From: Clostridiaceae bacterium
GTDB lineage: Bacteria > Bacillota > Clostridia > Oscillospirales > Acutalibacteraceae
Assembly (NCBI GenBank): GCA_016292575.1
Contig: JAEDIH010000038.1
Coordinates: 1-13,979, forward strand
Length of the DNA stretch: 13,979 bases
Direction of reading: 5' to 3'
The notes beneath the pieces were generated by a model. The model searched no databases. It saw nothing but the letters and a program-made list of their open reading frames with translations, and was not told the origin of the DNA. Shown here in pieces: positions 5,078-11,896 of this stretch. The position numbers and the translations under genes are program-made. How positions within the stretch are numbered: the stretch's first letter is position 1; each line of letters starts with the position of its first letter.

Positions 5078-6815
5078 AAGACTTTCAAAATGTATCCGCG
5101 AATATAAAAAAGTCTCGCTGCTGACTCCGCTTTTTGTTTCGCTTGAGGTTGTAATGGAGGTTATCATTCCGTATTATATGGGAAAAATGCTTGACTACGG
5201 AGTCAATCTCGGCAATATGAATTACATTGTCAGGGTCGGAGCAATGCTGGTTGCTTTCTGCATAATGTCGCTCGTTTTCGGCGCGCTTGCGGGCAAATAC
5301 GCCGCCTATGCCTCCGCAGGCTTTTCAAAAAACCTCAGGCATGATATGTTCCATAACGTACAGTCGTTCTCGTTCTCAAACATTGACAGGTTCTCCGTTT
5401 CAAGCCTTGTAACAAGGCTCACAACGGACGTTACGAATATACAGAACGCATATCAGATGATAATCCGCATCGCCGTGCGTGCGCCGCTGATGATTGTTTT
5501 TTCGCTCTTTATGGCGATACGCATAAGTCCGCGCCTTTCGCTGATTTTTGCGTGCATACTGCCGCTTCTTGCCCTCGGGCTCTACGGAATAGTCAAAAAA
5601 GCATACCCTGTTTTTGAACGTGTTTTCAAAACATACGACAAGCTCAACACAATCACCTCGGAAAATCTCCACGGTATCCGCGTTGTAAAGTCCTTTGTCC
5701 GCGAGGAGCACGAAAAGGAAAAGTTCAAAACGGTTTCAAACAGCATTTACAAGGACTTTATTTCCGCCGAAAAGCTGCTTGCGCTCAACGCGCCGCTGAT
5801 GCAGACCGCCGCTTACTCAACAATGCTGCTCATCTCCTGGTTCGGCGCAAAGCTCATTGTGGCATCCGGAAATGTTCCGGAAAACGGGCTGACAACGGGT
5901 GATCTTGTTATTCTCATGACCTACGCCATGCAGATTCTTATGAATCTCATGATGCTTTCAATGATATTTGTAATGCTGACAATGTCCCGTGCGTCAGCTG
6001 AGCGTATTTCCGAAGTGCTTGCAGAACAAAGCAGCCTGAAAAATCCGGAGAATCCCGTGATGCAGGTCAGGGACGGCTCGATTGAATTTTCAAATGTCGG
6101 CTTCAGCTATAAAAACGATGAAAACAAGCTTTGTCTGAAGAACGCCTCGTTCAGGATTGAGTCCGGCGAAACGGTCGGCATAATCGGTTCAACCGGTTCT
6201 TCAAAATCAACCCTTGTTCAGCTCATTGCACGGCTTTATGACGTGACAAAAGGTTCGGTCAGCGTTGGCGGAGTTGACGTCAGGGATTACGACCTTGACG
6301 TCCTGCGCGAAAACGTTGCAATGGTGCTGCAAAAGAACGTCCTCTTTTCCGGAACAATAAAGGATAACCTGCGCTGGGGCAACCCGGACGCAACCGATGA
6401 GGAAATGAGGGAGGCGTGCAGGCTTGCTCAGGCGGATTCGTTCATAAACAGTTTTGAAAACGGCTATGACACATTTATCGAGCAGGGCGGAACGAATGTT
6501 TCCGGCGGACAGAAGCAGCGCATCTGCATTGCGCGTTCACTGCTAAAAAAGCCGAAGATACTTGTTCTTGACGATTCGACCAGTGCCGTTGATACACAGA
6601 CCGACGCGCTCATTCGCAAGGGCTTTGCCGAGTATATTCCGGAAACAACAAAAATCATCATCGCCCAGAGAATATCCTCCATTGAGCACGCCGATAAGAT
6701 TATTGTCCTTGACAACGGAGAGATTGAAAATATCGGAAAGCACGAGGAGCTTCTGGGCAAGGATCCGATATATACCGAAGTGTATAATTCGCAGACGAAA
6801 GGAGGAAAAGCGTAA
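5070..6815 (+). CDS. Half-ABC exporter, degenerate-site subunit of a heterodimer
   Basis: 581 residues: a six-helix exporter membrane domain (about 15-310), then an ATPase domain (about 337-575). Motifs: Walker A GSTGSSKST (373-381), with Ser in place of the third Gly; Q-loop Q421; signature NVSGGQ (476-481); Walker B ILVLDD (497-502), with Asp502 where the catalytic Glu normally is; and H-loop IAQR with Gln533 instead of His. These are the marks of the non-catalytic partner in heterodimeric exporters such as LmrCD or BmrCD. It begins inside the marR stop region and its own stop overlaps the next ATG (TAATG), so the two halves are made together. It probably exports hydrophobic drugs or cell-made compounds; the substrate is not readable from sequence. 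Confidence 0.93.
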   Translation: MIKRLSKCIREYKKVSLLTPLFVSLEVVMEVIIPYYMGKMLDYGVNLGNMNYIVRVGAMLVAFCIMSLVFGALAGKYAAYASAGFSKNLRHDMFHNVQSFSFSNIDRFSVSSLVTRLTTDVTNIQNAYQMIIRIAVRAPLMIVFSLFMAIRISPRLSLIFACILPLLALGLYGIVKKAYPVFERVFKTYDKLNTITSENLHGIRVVKSFVREEHEKEKFKTVSNSIYKDFISAEKLLALNAPLMQTAAYSTMLLISWFGAKLIVASGNVPENGLTTGDLVILMTYAMQILMNLMMLSMIFVMLTMSRASAERISEVLAEQSSLKNPENPVMQVRDGSIEFSNVGFSYKNDENKLCLKNASFRIESGETVGIIGSTGSSKSTLVQLIARLYDVTKGSVSVGGVDVRDYDLDVLRENVAMVLQKNVLFSGTIKDNLRWGNPDATDEEMREACRLAQADSFINSFENGYDTFIEQGGTNVSGGQKQRICIARSLLKKPKILVLDDSTSAVDTQTDALIRKGFAEYIPETTKIIIAQRISSIEHADKIIVLDNGEIENIGKHEELLGKDPIYTEVYNSQTKGGKA

Positions 6816-8746
6816 TGGCAGGCGAAAGAGTTGCAAAAGTTCCGACAGGTCCCAGGGGTAATATGAACGCGCGAGGTATTCCGAAGAAAAAAGTTAAAAA
6901 AGGTACTGCCAAGCGTCTTGTGGGGTATATTGTTAAAGGAAACCGGCTGAAGCTGTTCACGGTCATTGTCTGCATAATCATAACGGCGGCGGCAAGCGTA
7001 TCCTCCTCACTTTTCATCAAGACCCTTATCGGAGACTATATTGAGCCGCTGCTCAAGGCGGAAACAAAGGACTTTGTGCCGCTTCTCGGCGCAATAATCA
7101 AGATGGCACTCATCTTCCTTGCCGGTATAGTTGCCGTATATATTCAGAACAGGGTTATGGCGGTTGTTTCGCAGGGAGTGCTCAGAACAATCAGGGACGA
7201 TATGTTCTCACATATGCAAACTCTGCCTGTCAAATATTTTGACGCCAACACACACGGCGATATCATGAGCCGCTATACAAACGATACGGACACTCTCAGG
7301 CAGATGATTTCGCAGACCATTCCGCAAACAATGTCCTCCGCAGTAACCGTTACGGCGGTTTTCATAGCAATGTGCTCGCTGAGCCTGCATCTGACCGTGT
7401 TTGTTGTTGTCAGCGTTGTTCTGATGCTTTTAATCACCGGCAAGGTTGCAGGTCGCAGCGGAAAGTTCTTTGTTCGCCAGCAGAACTCGCTTGGCGATGT
7501 CAACGGATATATTGAGGAAATGATAAACGGTCAGAAGGTCATCAAGGTCTTTTGCCACGAGGAAACCACAAAAAAAGATTTTGACAAAAAGAATGACGAG
7601 CTTTTTGAAAACGCATATAACGCAAACAAGTTTGCAAATATCATCGGTCCGATAAACAACAACCTCGGTCACCTGCAGTATGTGCTTGTTGCGGTACTCG
7701 GCGGCTTGCTTTGCATCAGCGGCGTGGGCGGACTCACCTTTGCTTCGGTTGCCTCGTTCATGCAGCTTTCAAAGAACTTTGTAATGCCCATTAATCAGCT
7801 TTCGCAGCAGCTCAATGCGGTTGTAATGGCTCTTGCCGGCGCGGAAAGAGTTTTTGACCTGCTTGACGAAAAGCCTGAAACGGACGAGGGCTACGTTACC
7901 CTTGTCAACGCCGCAAAGGACAAGGACGGCAAGCTCACCGAGTCCGAAAGCAGAACGGGTCTTTGGGCGTGGAAGCACCCCCATTCCGACGGCAGCGTAA
8001 CCTATACCGAGCTTCGAGGAGAGGTAAGGTTCTTTGATGTTGACTTCGGCTATGAGGAAGGCAAGGATGTTCTTCATGATATCACCCTTTACGCCGAACC
8101 GGGGCAAAAGGTTGCCTTTGTCGGTGCAACGGGAGCCGGCAAAACAACAATAACCAATCTCATCAACCGTTTTTATGATATTGCAGACGGAAAAATCCGC
8201 TATGACGGAATAAATATCAACAAAATCAAAAAGAACGACCTGCGCCGCTCACTCGGAATTGTTCTTCAGGAAACAAACCTTTTCACGGGAACTGTCATGG
8301 AAAATATCCGCTACGGAAATCTCAACGCAACAGATGAGCAGGTGTATAATGCGGCTAAGCTTGCCAATGCTGACGGCTTCATAAAGCGTTTGCCGGACGG
8401 CTACAACACAATGCTCGCAGGCAACGGAGCAAATCTTTCCCAGGGACAACGACAGTTGCTTTCAATTGCTCGTGCCGCCGTTGCAGACCCGCCGGTAATG
8501 ATTCTTGACGAGGCGACCTCCTCCATTGACACAAGAACGGAAGCCCTTGTTCAAAGCGGAATGGATGCGTTGATGCACGGCAGGACGGTCTTTGTCATTG
8601 CGCACCGCCTTTCAACCGTTAAAAACTCGGATGTCATAATGGTTCTTGACCACGGACGGATAATCGAACGGGGAAGTCACGAAAAGCTCATTGAGGAAAA
8701 GGGCGTTTATTGCAAGCTTTATACCGGAGCGTTTGAGCTTGAATAA
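6815..8746 (+). CDS. Half-ABC exporter, catalytic-site subunit of a heterodimer
   Basis: 643 residues, longer than its partner because of a basic N-terminal extension (1-45) and an insert between membrane and ATPase domains (about 355-400, with GLWAWKHPHSDGS). Membrane domain about 45-345; ATPase domain about 403-640. Motifs: Walker A GATGAGKTT (437-445), Q-loop Q485, signature NLSQGQ (540-545), Walker B VMILDEATSS with catalytic Glu566, H-loop His597. Walker A, Walker B and His are intact; the signature has Gln for the first Gly. In a head-to-tail dimer this altered signature would face the partner's defective Walker B and H-loop. That gives one dead and one live nucleotide site, as known for this exporter class. 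Start at TAATG, coupled to the previous gene. Confidence 0.93.
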   Translation: MAGERVAKVPTGPRGNMNARGIPKKKVKKGTAKRLVGYIVKGNRLKLFTVIVCIIITAAASVSSSLFIKTLIGDYIEPLLKAETKDFVPLLGAIIKMALIFLAGIVAVYIQNRVMAVVSQGVLRTIRDDMFSHMQTLPVKYFDANTHGDIMSRYTNDTDTLRQMISQTIPQTMSSAVTVTAVFIAMCSLSLHLTVFVVVSVVLMLLITGKVAGRSGKFFVRQQNSLGDVNGYIEEMINGQKVIKVFCHEETTKKDFDKKNDELFENAYNANKFANIIGPINNNLGHLQYVLVAVLGGLLCISGVGGLTFASVASFMQLSKNFVMPINQLSQQLNAVVMALAGAERVFDLLDEKPETDEGYVTLVNAAKDKDGKLTESESRTGLWAWKHPHSDGSVTYTELRGEVRFFDVDFGYEEGKDVLHDITLYAEPGQKVAFVGATGAGKTTITNLINRFYDIADGKIRYDGININKIKKNDLRRSLGIVLQETNLFTGTVMENIRYGNLNATDEQVYNAAKLANADGFIKRLPDGYNTMLAGNGANLSQGQRQLLSIARAAVADPPVMILDEATSSIDTRTEALVQSGMDALMHGRTVFVIAHRLSTVKNSDVIMVLDHGRIIERGSHEKLIEEKGVYCKLYTGAFELE

Positions 8747-8751
8747 TGAAT

Positions 8752-8817
8752 AAGAGGCCGAAAAAGGCACTTCAGTAATTTGCTTAAACATTCTGAAGTG
8801 CCGAAACAGCCTCTTTT
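8752..8817. terminator. Nested bidirectional terminator between converging units
   Basis: Inner stem GGCACTTCAG (8766-8775) pairs with CTGAAGTGCC (8793-8802). Outer stem AAGAGGC (8752-8758) pairs with GCCTCTT (8809-8815). On the plus strand the outer stem runs into TTTT and ends the exporter operon; on the minus strand the inner stem runs directly into TTTTT and ends the iron-sulfur gene. The rest of 8818-8881 shows nothing further. Confidence 0.85.
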
Positions 8818-8881
8818 GATTTGAATTGGGGGTTCATTCAAAAAACTGAATTGTGCGGAATAATCGGTTGAATACTAATTT

Positions 8882-9592
8882 TTAGTCAAGAATCCTGCCG
8901 TCAACGGAAATGGTGACAACCTGCCACGGAATAAACTTTCCGCTTTCCATTAGCGCTTTTTTTGCTGCGTTTTCAAGTCCGCCGCAGCAGGGAACTTCCA
9001 TCCTGACAATGGTAACGCTTTCAATGTCGTTATTTTTGATGATTTCGCAAAGCTTTTCGCTGTAATCTGTGCTGTCGAGTTTCGGACATCCGATAAGTGT
9101 AATCTTTCCGCTCATGAATTTCTCGTGCATTGCGGCATAGGCATAAGCTGTGCAGTCAGCGGCAATGAGCAGCTTTGCGTTTTTGAAAAACGCTGCATTG
9201 ACCGGAACAAGCTTAATCTGGCATGGCCATTGGGCAAGTTCAGAAGCCACATTTGACTTTACGGTGGGAGCACTTTCGGCTTTGCTGCGGTCAAAGCTTT
9301 GCGTTTTGTGTCCCGGGCAGCCGCCTTCATGGTTATGATGAGCGCCGGAACATCCTTTTTGCTTGTTTTTGAGCACGGCGGATTCGTCGTATGCTGCGGC
9401 CTCTCGTTCAACAAAGGTGATTGCGCCCGTGGGACAGGTCGGAAGACAATCGCCGAGCCCATCGCAGTAATCGTCACGCATGAGCTTTGCTTTTCCGTTC
9501 ACCATCCGGATTGCGCCTTCGTGGCAGGCTTCGGCGCAGTTCCCGCAGCCGATGCACTTTTCTTCATCTATATGGATAATTTTTCTGATCAT
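8882..9592 (-). CDS. 4Fe-4S cluster-binding protein with two ferredoxin motifs
   Basis: 236 residues from ATG 9592. A TTG one codon upstream (9595) gives better spacing (8 bases) to the GAAAGGA site at 9604-9610, so either may be used. Residue numbers here count from the TTG. A ferredoxin domain fills 1-65: motif 1 has Cys 14, 17, 20, 24 (CIGCGNCAEAC), a full 4Fe-4S set. Motif 2 (CDGLGDCLPTCP) has Cys 44, 50, 54, with Leu47 where the second Cys is usual. A His/Cys-rich strip follows (CSGAHHNHEGGCPGH, 82-96), then an alpha/beta domain with conserved Cys (QWPCQ, ADCTAY, GCPKLD, VPCCGG). This is a family common in anaerobic Clostridia, usually left as a 4Fe-4S binding protein; a cytoplasmic electron-transfer role is likely, partner unknown. 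Confidence 0.85.
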   Translation of the reverse strand: MIRKIIHIDEEKCIGCGNCAEACHEGAIRMVNGKAKLMRDDYCDGLGDCLPTCPTGAITFVEREAAAYDESAVLKNKQKGCSGAHHNHEGGCPGHKTQSFDRSKAESAPTVKSNVASELAQWPCQIKLVPVNAAFFKNAKLLIAADCTAYAYAAMHEKFMSGKITLIGCPKLDSTDYSEKLCEIIKNNDIESVTIVRMEVPCCGGLENAAKKALMESGKFIPWQVVTISVDGRILD

Positions 9593-9628
9593 CAAAAATC
9601 AAATCCTTTCTGTATTTTTCAATGAGCC

Positions 9629-9662
9629 TGCCGTTTTTGTTGATACCACAACAAAAATGGCA
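9629..9662. promoter_or_regulatory. Inverted repeat in the leader of the iron-sulfur gene, Rex-like core
   Basis: TGCCGTTTTTGTTG (9629-9642) and CAACAAAAATGGCA (9649-9662) are complementary at 13 of 14 positions around the 6-base centre ATACCA. The core TTGTTGATACCACAACAA (9637-9654) agrees with the redox repressor Rex consensus TTGTTAAnnnnTTAACAA at 11 of 14 fixed positions. It lies about 45-62 bases inside the minus-strand transcript, where a repressor could block elongation. It would also fold as an RNA hairpin, so the protein-site reading is only a candidate. Confidence 0.4.
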
Positions 9663-9681
9663 AAATCTTTTCCTTTCTGAG

Positions 9682-9710
9682 TGGAAAAAGGAAAAAGACA
9701 ATGATATAAT
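9682..9710 (+). promoter_or_regulatory. Promoter of the third ABC exporter gene (plus strand)
   Basis: TGGAAA (9682-9687), 17-base spacer, TATAAT (9705-9710) with TGA just upstream, an extended -10 that would compensate for the weak -35. Its -10 overlaps the -10 of the minus-strand promoter by five bases. Confidence 0.65.
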
Positions 9711-9734
9711 ATCAATGTTGCAGGCTAAAGTCAA
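9706..9734 (-). promoter_or_regulatory. Promoter of the iron-sulfur gene (minus strand)
   Basis: On the minus strand, TTGACT (9734-9729), 17-base spacer, TATTAT (9711-9706), preceded by TGA, giving an extended -10. The predicted start is near 9699, about 105 bases before the gene start. Confidence 0.75.
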
Positions 9735-9754
9735 TGCAAAAAAGAGGTAAAAAA

Positions 9755-11518
9755 ATGGAAAACAACACAAACGAAAAAAGCGGCATGATGAAAAAATGGT
9801 TCTTGCCCTACTTCAAAAAGCACGTCAAAACGCTCTGCCTTGACCTTTTGTGTGCACTTTTCACAACGGGCTGCGAGCTTGTTTTGCCGATGATTGTCCG
9901 TGAGATTACAAAAATTGCATCTGACGATATTTCAAGGCTGACGGTTACGGTAATTTTGCAGATGGCTTTGCTTTTTGCTGTGCTGAAAATTATTGATATG
10001 CTTGCAGGCTATTACATGAGCTATGTCGGTCACAGCATGGGCGTCATGATTGAAAAGGATATGAGAGAGGATCTCTTTTTCCATCTTCTTCGTGTTCCGT
10101 TCAGCTATTATGACACAACAAAGGTCGGTCAGCTTATGTCAAGGATAACAACGGATATGTTTGAGGTTGCGGAATTTGCCCACCATTGTCCGGAAGAGTT
10201 CTTTATCGCCGGGGTCAAGATTGCCGCATCGTTTGTCATTCTTTCCTCAATCAATCTTCCTTTGGCAGCGTGTGCATTTGTTGTTTTGCCGTTCATGTTC
10301 CTCGGAACGCGGTATTTTCGCAAGAAGATGCGCGAGGCATTCAGAAAAAGGCGTGAAATTGCAGGCGATGTCAATTCTCAGACGGAGAATTCCCTGCTCG
10401 GTATCCGCGTTGTCAAGTCCTTTTCCGGCGAGGAAGCAGAAAGCGACAAATTCAAAAAGGAAAGCACTTCTCTTTCTGTAACTCAAAAGGAATCCTACCG
10501 TTATATGGCTCGCCTCAACGCCGCAGTCAGGTTTTTTGACGGTCTGATGTATATTGTGCTCATTGTCATGGGCGGACTTTTTATCATGAAAGGAAAGATT
10601 ACAACAGCCGATTATGCCGCCTATCTGCTCTATGTTGCAATGCTTATTGCGGCGGTCAAAAGGATTGTTGAGTTCACGGAACAGTTTGAAAAGGGCGTTA
10701 CCGGAATTGAACGCTTCGCTTCGGTGATGGAGGTTCCTGCCGAGGACTACTCAAAAGGCGAAGAAAAAGCCGAACCCCCGGAAAACGGAGGAGAGATCGA
10801 GTTTAAAAATGTAACCTTCAGCTATGACAGGGAAAAGGGCGACGTTCTTGAATGCATCAACTTCTCCGTCAAAAAAGGCGAAAGCATTGCTGTTGTCGGC
10901 CCGTCCGGCAGCGGAAAAACAACAATGTGCAGTCTGCTTTCGCGCTTTTACGATGTAAAAAGCGGTCAGATTCTCCTTGACGGAAAGGATATCCGGGATT
11001 ACGACCTCAAAGCGTTGCGAAATTCAATCGGCGTTGTTGAGCAGGAGGTCTATCTTTTCTCCGGAACGGTGATGGAAAATATTCTTTACGGCAATCCGAA
11101 CGCAACAAGGGAACAGGCCGTTGCCGCCGCAAAAAGTGCCGGCGCAGACGAATTTATTGAAAAGCTGCCGCAGGGCTATGACACCTTTGTCGGTGAACGG
11201 GGAACAATGCTTTCAAGCGGACAAAAGCAGCGGATCTGCATTGCAAGGGTATTTGTTAAGAATCCTCCGATTCTTGTTCTTGATGAGGCAACGAGCGCAC
11301 TGGACAACGAAAGCGAACAGCTTGTCAAACATTCGCTTTCCACCCTTGCAAGCGGAAGAACAACCTTTACCATTGCGCATCGCCTTTCAACGGTTGAAAA
11401 TGCGTCACGGATTCTTGTCCTGACACAAAACGGCATTGAGGAGCAAGGTACGCACAAAGAGCTTCTTGAAAAGGGCGGAATTTATGCAAAGCTTTATAAC
11501 AGCCAGTTTGACAGATAA
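9755..11518 (+). CDS. Half-ABC exporter, probably homodimeric
   Basis: 587 residues from ATG 9755; AAGAGG (9742-9747) lies 7 bases upstream, so the in-frame ATG at 9734, which has no ribosome site, is rejected. Membrane domain about 20-320 with six helices; ATPase domain about 347-585. Motifs: Walker A GPSGSGKTT (382-390), Q-loop Q430, signature MLSSGQ (485-490, Ser replacing the first Gly), Walker B ILVLDE with Glu511, H-loop His542. All catalytic residues are present, so it can work as a homodimer, unlike the pair at 5070-8746. There is no peptidase C39 domain or other peptide-export mark. It is the only gene in its unit; drug or lipid-like substrates are usual for the family. No good terminator was found after it. 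Confidence 0.92.
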   Translation: MENNTNEKSGMMKKWFLPYFKKHVKTLCLDLLCALFTTGCELVLPMIVREITKIASDDISRLTVTVILQMALLFAVLKIIDMLAGYYMSYVGHSMGVMIEKDMREDLFFHLLRVPFSYYDTTKVGQLMSRITTDMFEVAEFAHHCPEEFFIAGVKIAASFVILSSINLPLAACAFVVLPFMFLGTRYFRKKMREAFRKRREIAGDVNSQTENSLLGIRVVKSFSGEEAESDKFKKESTSLSVTQKESYRYMARLNAAVRFFDGLMYIVLIVMGGLFIMKGKITTADYAAYLLYVAMLIAAVKRIVEFTEQFEKGVTGIERFASVMEVPAEDYSKGEEKAEPPENGGEIEFKNVTFSYDREKGDVLECINFSVKKGESIAVVGPSGSGKTTMCSLLSRFYDVKSGQILLDGKDIRDYDLKALRNSIGVVEQEVYLFSGTVMENILYGNPNATREQAVAAAKSAGADEFIEKLPQGYDTFVGERGTMLSSGQKQRICIARVFVKNPPILVLDEATSALDNESEQLVKHSLSTLASGRTTFTIAHRLSTVENASRILVLTQNGIEEQGTHKELLEKGGIYAKLYNSQFDR

Positions 11519-11630
11519 TTTTTCATCGCCTTAAAGCGTTAAATTGCACAAGAGAGTGCGAAAGTGTGGAAAATTATTCGTGATATGCTGACAAAGTTTT
11601 CTTTTGTTTGCTTTTTCTTTCAAAAAACGG

Positions 11631-11659
11631 TTGACAAACAAAGCAAAACGCACTAAAAT
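11631..11659 (+). promoter_or_regulatory. Promoter of the ammonium transporter unit
   Basis: TTGACA (11631-11636), 17-base spacer, TAAAAT (11654-11659). The start would be near 11666, giving a leader of about 230 bases before the transporter, which is long enough to hold regulatory RNA. The preceding 11519-11630 holds only A/T-rich sequence with no gene. Confidence 0.85.
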
Positions 11660-11669
11660 ACTCAACATA

Positions 11670-11752
11670 AAGGCAAGGGCGTCTTAGAGAAAACAATCTC
11701 TGAGACGCTTTTTGTGTTTCTTATATTTTTTCAGGCAGGACAAGGACGTCCT
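11670..11752 (+). promoter_or_regulatory. Dual hexaloop hairpins, candidate ANTAR antitermination site
   Basis: Two hairpins share one design: a 5-bp stem closed by C-G and a six-base loop AAGGRC. Hairpin 1 is AAGGC-AAGGGC-GTCTT (11670-11685, one G-U pair); hairpin 2 is AGGAC-AAGGAC-GTCCT (11737-11752, all Watson-Crick). Both loops have A at position 1 and G at position 4, the known requirement for RNA sites of ANTAR-domain antiterminators. Each hairpin overlaps the left arm of a terminator, so hairpin and terminator exclude each other. ANTAR sites are known ahead of nitrogen genes including ammonium transporters. The 51-base gap between the hairpins is long and includes the first terminator's right arm. 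No ANTAR protein is encoded in this window. Confidence 0.65.
11679..11713 (+). terminator. Leader terminator 1 of the ammonium transporter unit
   Basis: GCGTCTTAGAG (11679-11689) pairs with CTCTGAGACGC (11698-11708, one G-U) around an 8-base loop, then TTTTT. It starts only about 13 bases after the predicted transcription start, so unless prevented it would make a very short RNA. Its left arm overlaps hairpin 1 of the ANTAR-like site, and its GCGTCTT can also pair with AAGACGC at 11769-11775. Confidence 0.75.
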
Positions 11753-11797
11753 CTTTCGCAAGGGAAAGAAGACGCTTGTTCTGCCTCTTTGTTTTTT
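11733..11797 (+). terminator. Leader terminator 2 of the ammonium transporter unit
   Basis: AGGCAGGACAAG (11733-11744) pairs with CTTGTTCTGCCT (11775-11786, one G-U), with inner pairing of TCTTTC and GAAAGA, followed by CTTTGTTTTTT. Its left arm includes most of hairpin 2 of the ANTAR-like site. Two terminators in a row between promoter and gene are strong evidence that the gene is controlled by antitermination. Confidence 0.75.
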
Positions 11798-11815
11798 GAA
11801 AGGAAGTGGAAAGGT

Positions 11816-11890
11816 ATGCAGAACGAAGACCAACCCTCAAACCGTAATCTGTTGGAAAAAAGCATTTCAGAAAGCATACTCAGGAGGTAA
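11816..11890 (+). CDS. Putative 24-residue leader peptide ahead of the ammonium transporter
   Basis: ATG 11816 follows purine-rich AGGAAGTGGAAAGG, and the frame ends TAA at 11888-11890. The product starts MQNEDQPSNRNLLEK and ends ILRR. The last two sense codons, AGG AGG, are themselves the ribosome site of the transporter gene, 9 bases before its ATG. Ribosomes on this frame would therefore cover or expose that site, suggesting translational coupling. It could be a chance frame; the tight overlap is the argument for it. No family is recognised. Confidence 0.4.
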   Translation: MQNEDQPSNRNLLEKSISESILRR

Positions 11891-11896
11891 AATTTT

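Noticed and set aside
4625..11518. The three ABC half-exporters as dedicated exporters or immunity for the small peptides
   Set aside because: They lie 2.4 kb or more away in separate units, have no peptidase C39 domain and no visible regulatory link with the peptide genes. Possible, but unsupported.
11670..11800. Glutamine-type or other metabolite riboswitch ahead of the ammonium transporter
   Set aside because: I could not see the conserved core of a known riboswitch class; the two matched A1/G4 hexaloop hairpins fit an ANTAR site better.
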